In this document: positions 15,030 through 15,082 of the stretch, one piece after another | Position numbering within the stretch: position 1 is the first letter of the stretch | How the letters are laid out: each line of letters begins with the position of its first letter | NCBI GenBank assembly: GCA_964629475.1 | Contig: CAZVQW010000036.1 | Coordinates: 1-15,082 of the forward strand | Length of the DNA: 15,082 nt | Reading direction: 5' to 3' | DNA from: SMWD01 sp964629475 | GTDB taxonomy: Bacteria > Pseudomonadota > Gammaproteobacteria > Steroidobacterales > GCA-2729495 | Program-made: the position numbers and the translations under genes | The notes under the pieces: model-generated | Database searches by the model: none | The model's input: only the letters and a program-made list of their open reading frames with translations | Told to the model about the DNA's origin: nothing

Positions 15030-15082
15030 TGGCGGAGCGGACGGGACTCGAACCCGCGACCCCCGGCGTGACAGGCCGGTAT
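15030..15082 (-). tRNA. tRNA-Asp (GTC), 3' part, cut by the window edge
   Basis: Read on the minus strand, the sequence gives an anticodon stem-loop CCGGC-CTGTCAC-GCCGG with anticodon GTC (15070-15072), a variable region, a T-arm with GGGTTCGAGTCCC, the 3' side of the acceptor stem and an encoded CCA ending at 15030. It closely matches the 3' half of E. coli tRNA-Asp as recalled. The D-arm and 5' acceptor strand lie beyond the right edge. Confidence 0.95.

Noticed and set aside
1..15082. CRISPR array, toxin-antitoxin pair, defence cassette, prophage or integrase
   Set aside because: No regularly spaced direct repeats, no small paired genes and no phage or recombinase motifs were found. Every gene longer than 100 residues that looks real belongs to a known family.

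Overview
The window looks like chromosomal DNA of a gammaproteobacterium outside the Enterobacterales. The supporting evidence is a full-length NhaB-type Na+/H+ antiporter, FabI with the same residue numbering as E. coli at its active site, a methyltransferase-rnhA-dnaQ cluster, a tRNA-Asp/ppiD neighbourhood of the kind seen near fabI in pseudomonads (recalled, not searched), and REP-type repeats of the GTAG/GTGG-GGAGC form common in gammaproteobacteria. A run of exactly 100 Ns inside pgi shows that this is a draft scaffold. No species can be named from the sequence alone; the Na+/H+ antiporter is compatible with a marine or salt-exposed lifestyle.

Left part (1-6955), all on the minus strand, is one flank of an extracellular polysaccharide locus. 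In transcription order it holds a TviB/WbpO-type UDP-HexNAc 6-dehydrogenase (5675-6955), a UDP-glucuronate 4-epimerase-type short-chain dehydrogenase (4477-5490), glucose-6-phosphate isomerase pgi (2828-4336, interrupted by the gap) and a very long multi-SLBB polysaccharide export protein (2723 down to the left edge, no stop reached). Together they would make acidic nucleotide sugars, link hexose-phosphate supply to them, and pass finished polymer through the periplasm and outer membrane. The rest of the locus (glycosyltransferases, chain-length regulator, flippase/polymerase) is not in view and probably lies to the left.

Middle part (7075-10651), also minus strand, is housekeeping: a YafS-like methyltransferase, rnhA (4-nt overlap), dnaQ and nhaB.

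Right part (10652-15082): a 200-bp divergent region leads into fabI on the plus strand. fabI converges with a sodium/dicarboxylate-type symporter. That symporter lies 17 nt behind ppiD on the minus strand. Beyond ppiD come an intrinsic, apparently bidirectional terminator and the 3' part of a tRNA-Asp that runs off the right edge.

Three copies of a REP-like repeat family sit in the gaps between genes: a paired copy between the epimerase and pgi, a single copy between the dehydrogenase and the epimerase, and a paired copy between fabI and the symporter that also encodes the last residues of the symporter. No gap between genes exceeds about 200 bases. I see no phage, insertion sequence, CRISPR array or defence system, and nothing I would call an undescribed multi-gene system. 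The points most worth a second look are the repeat family and its intrusion into a coding end, the Asp-to-Asn change in the symporter's ion-binding motif, and the pairing of sugar-nucleotide enzymes.
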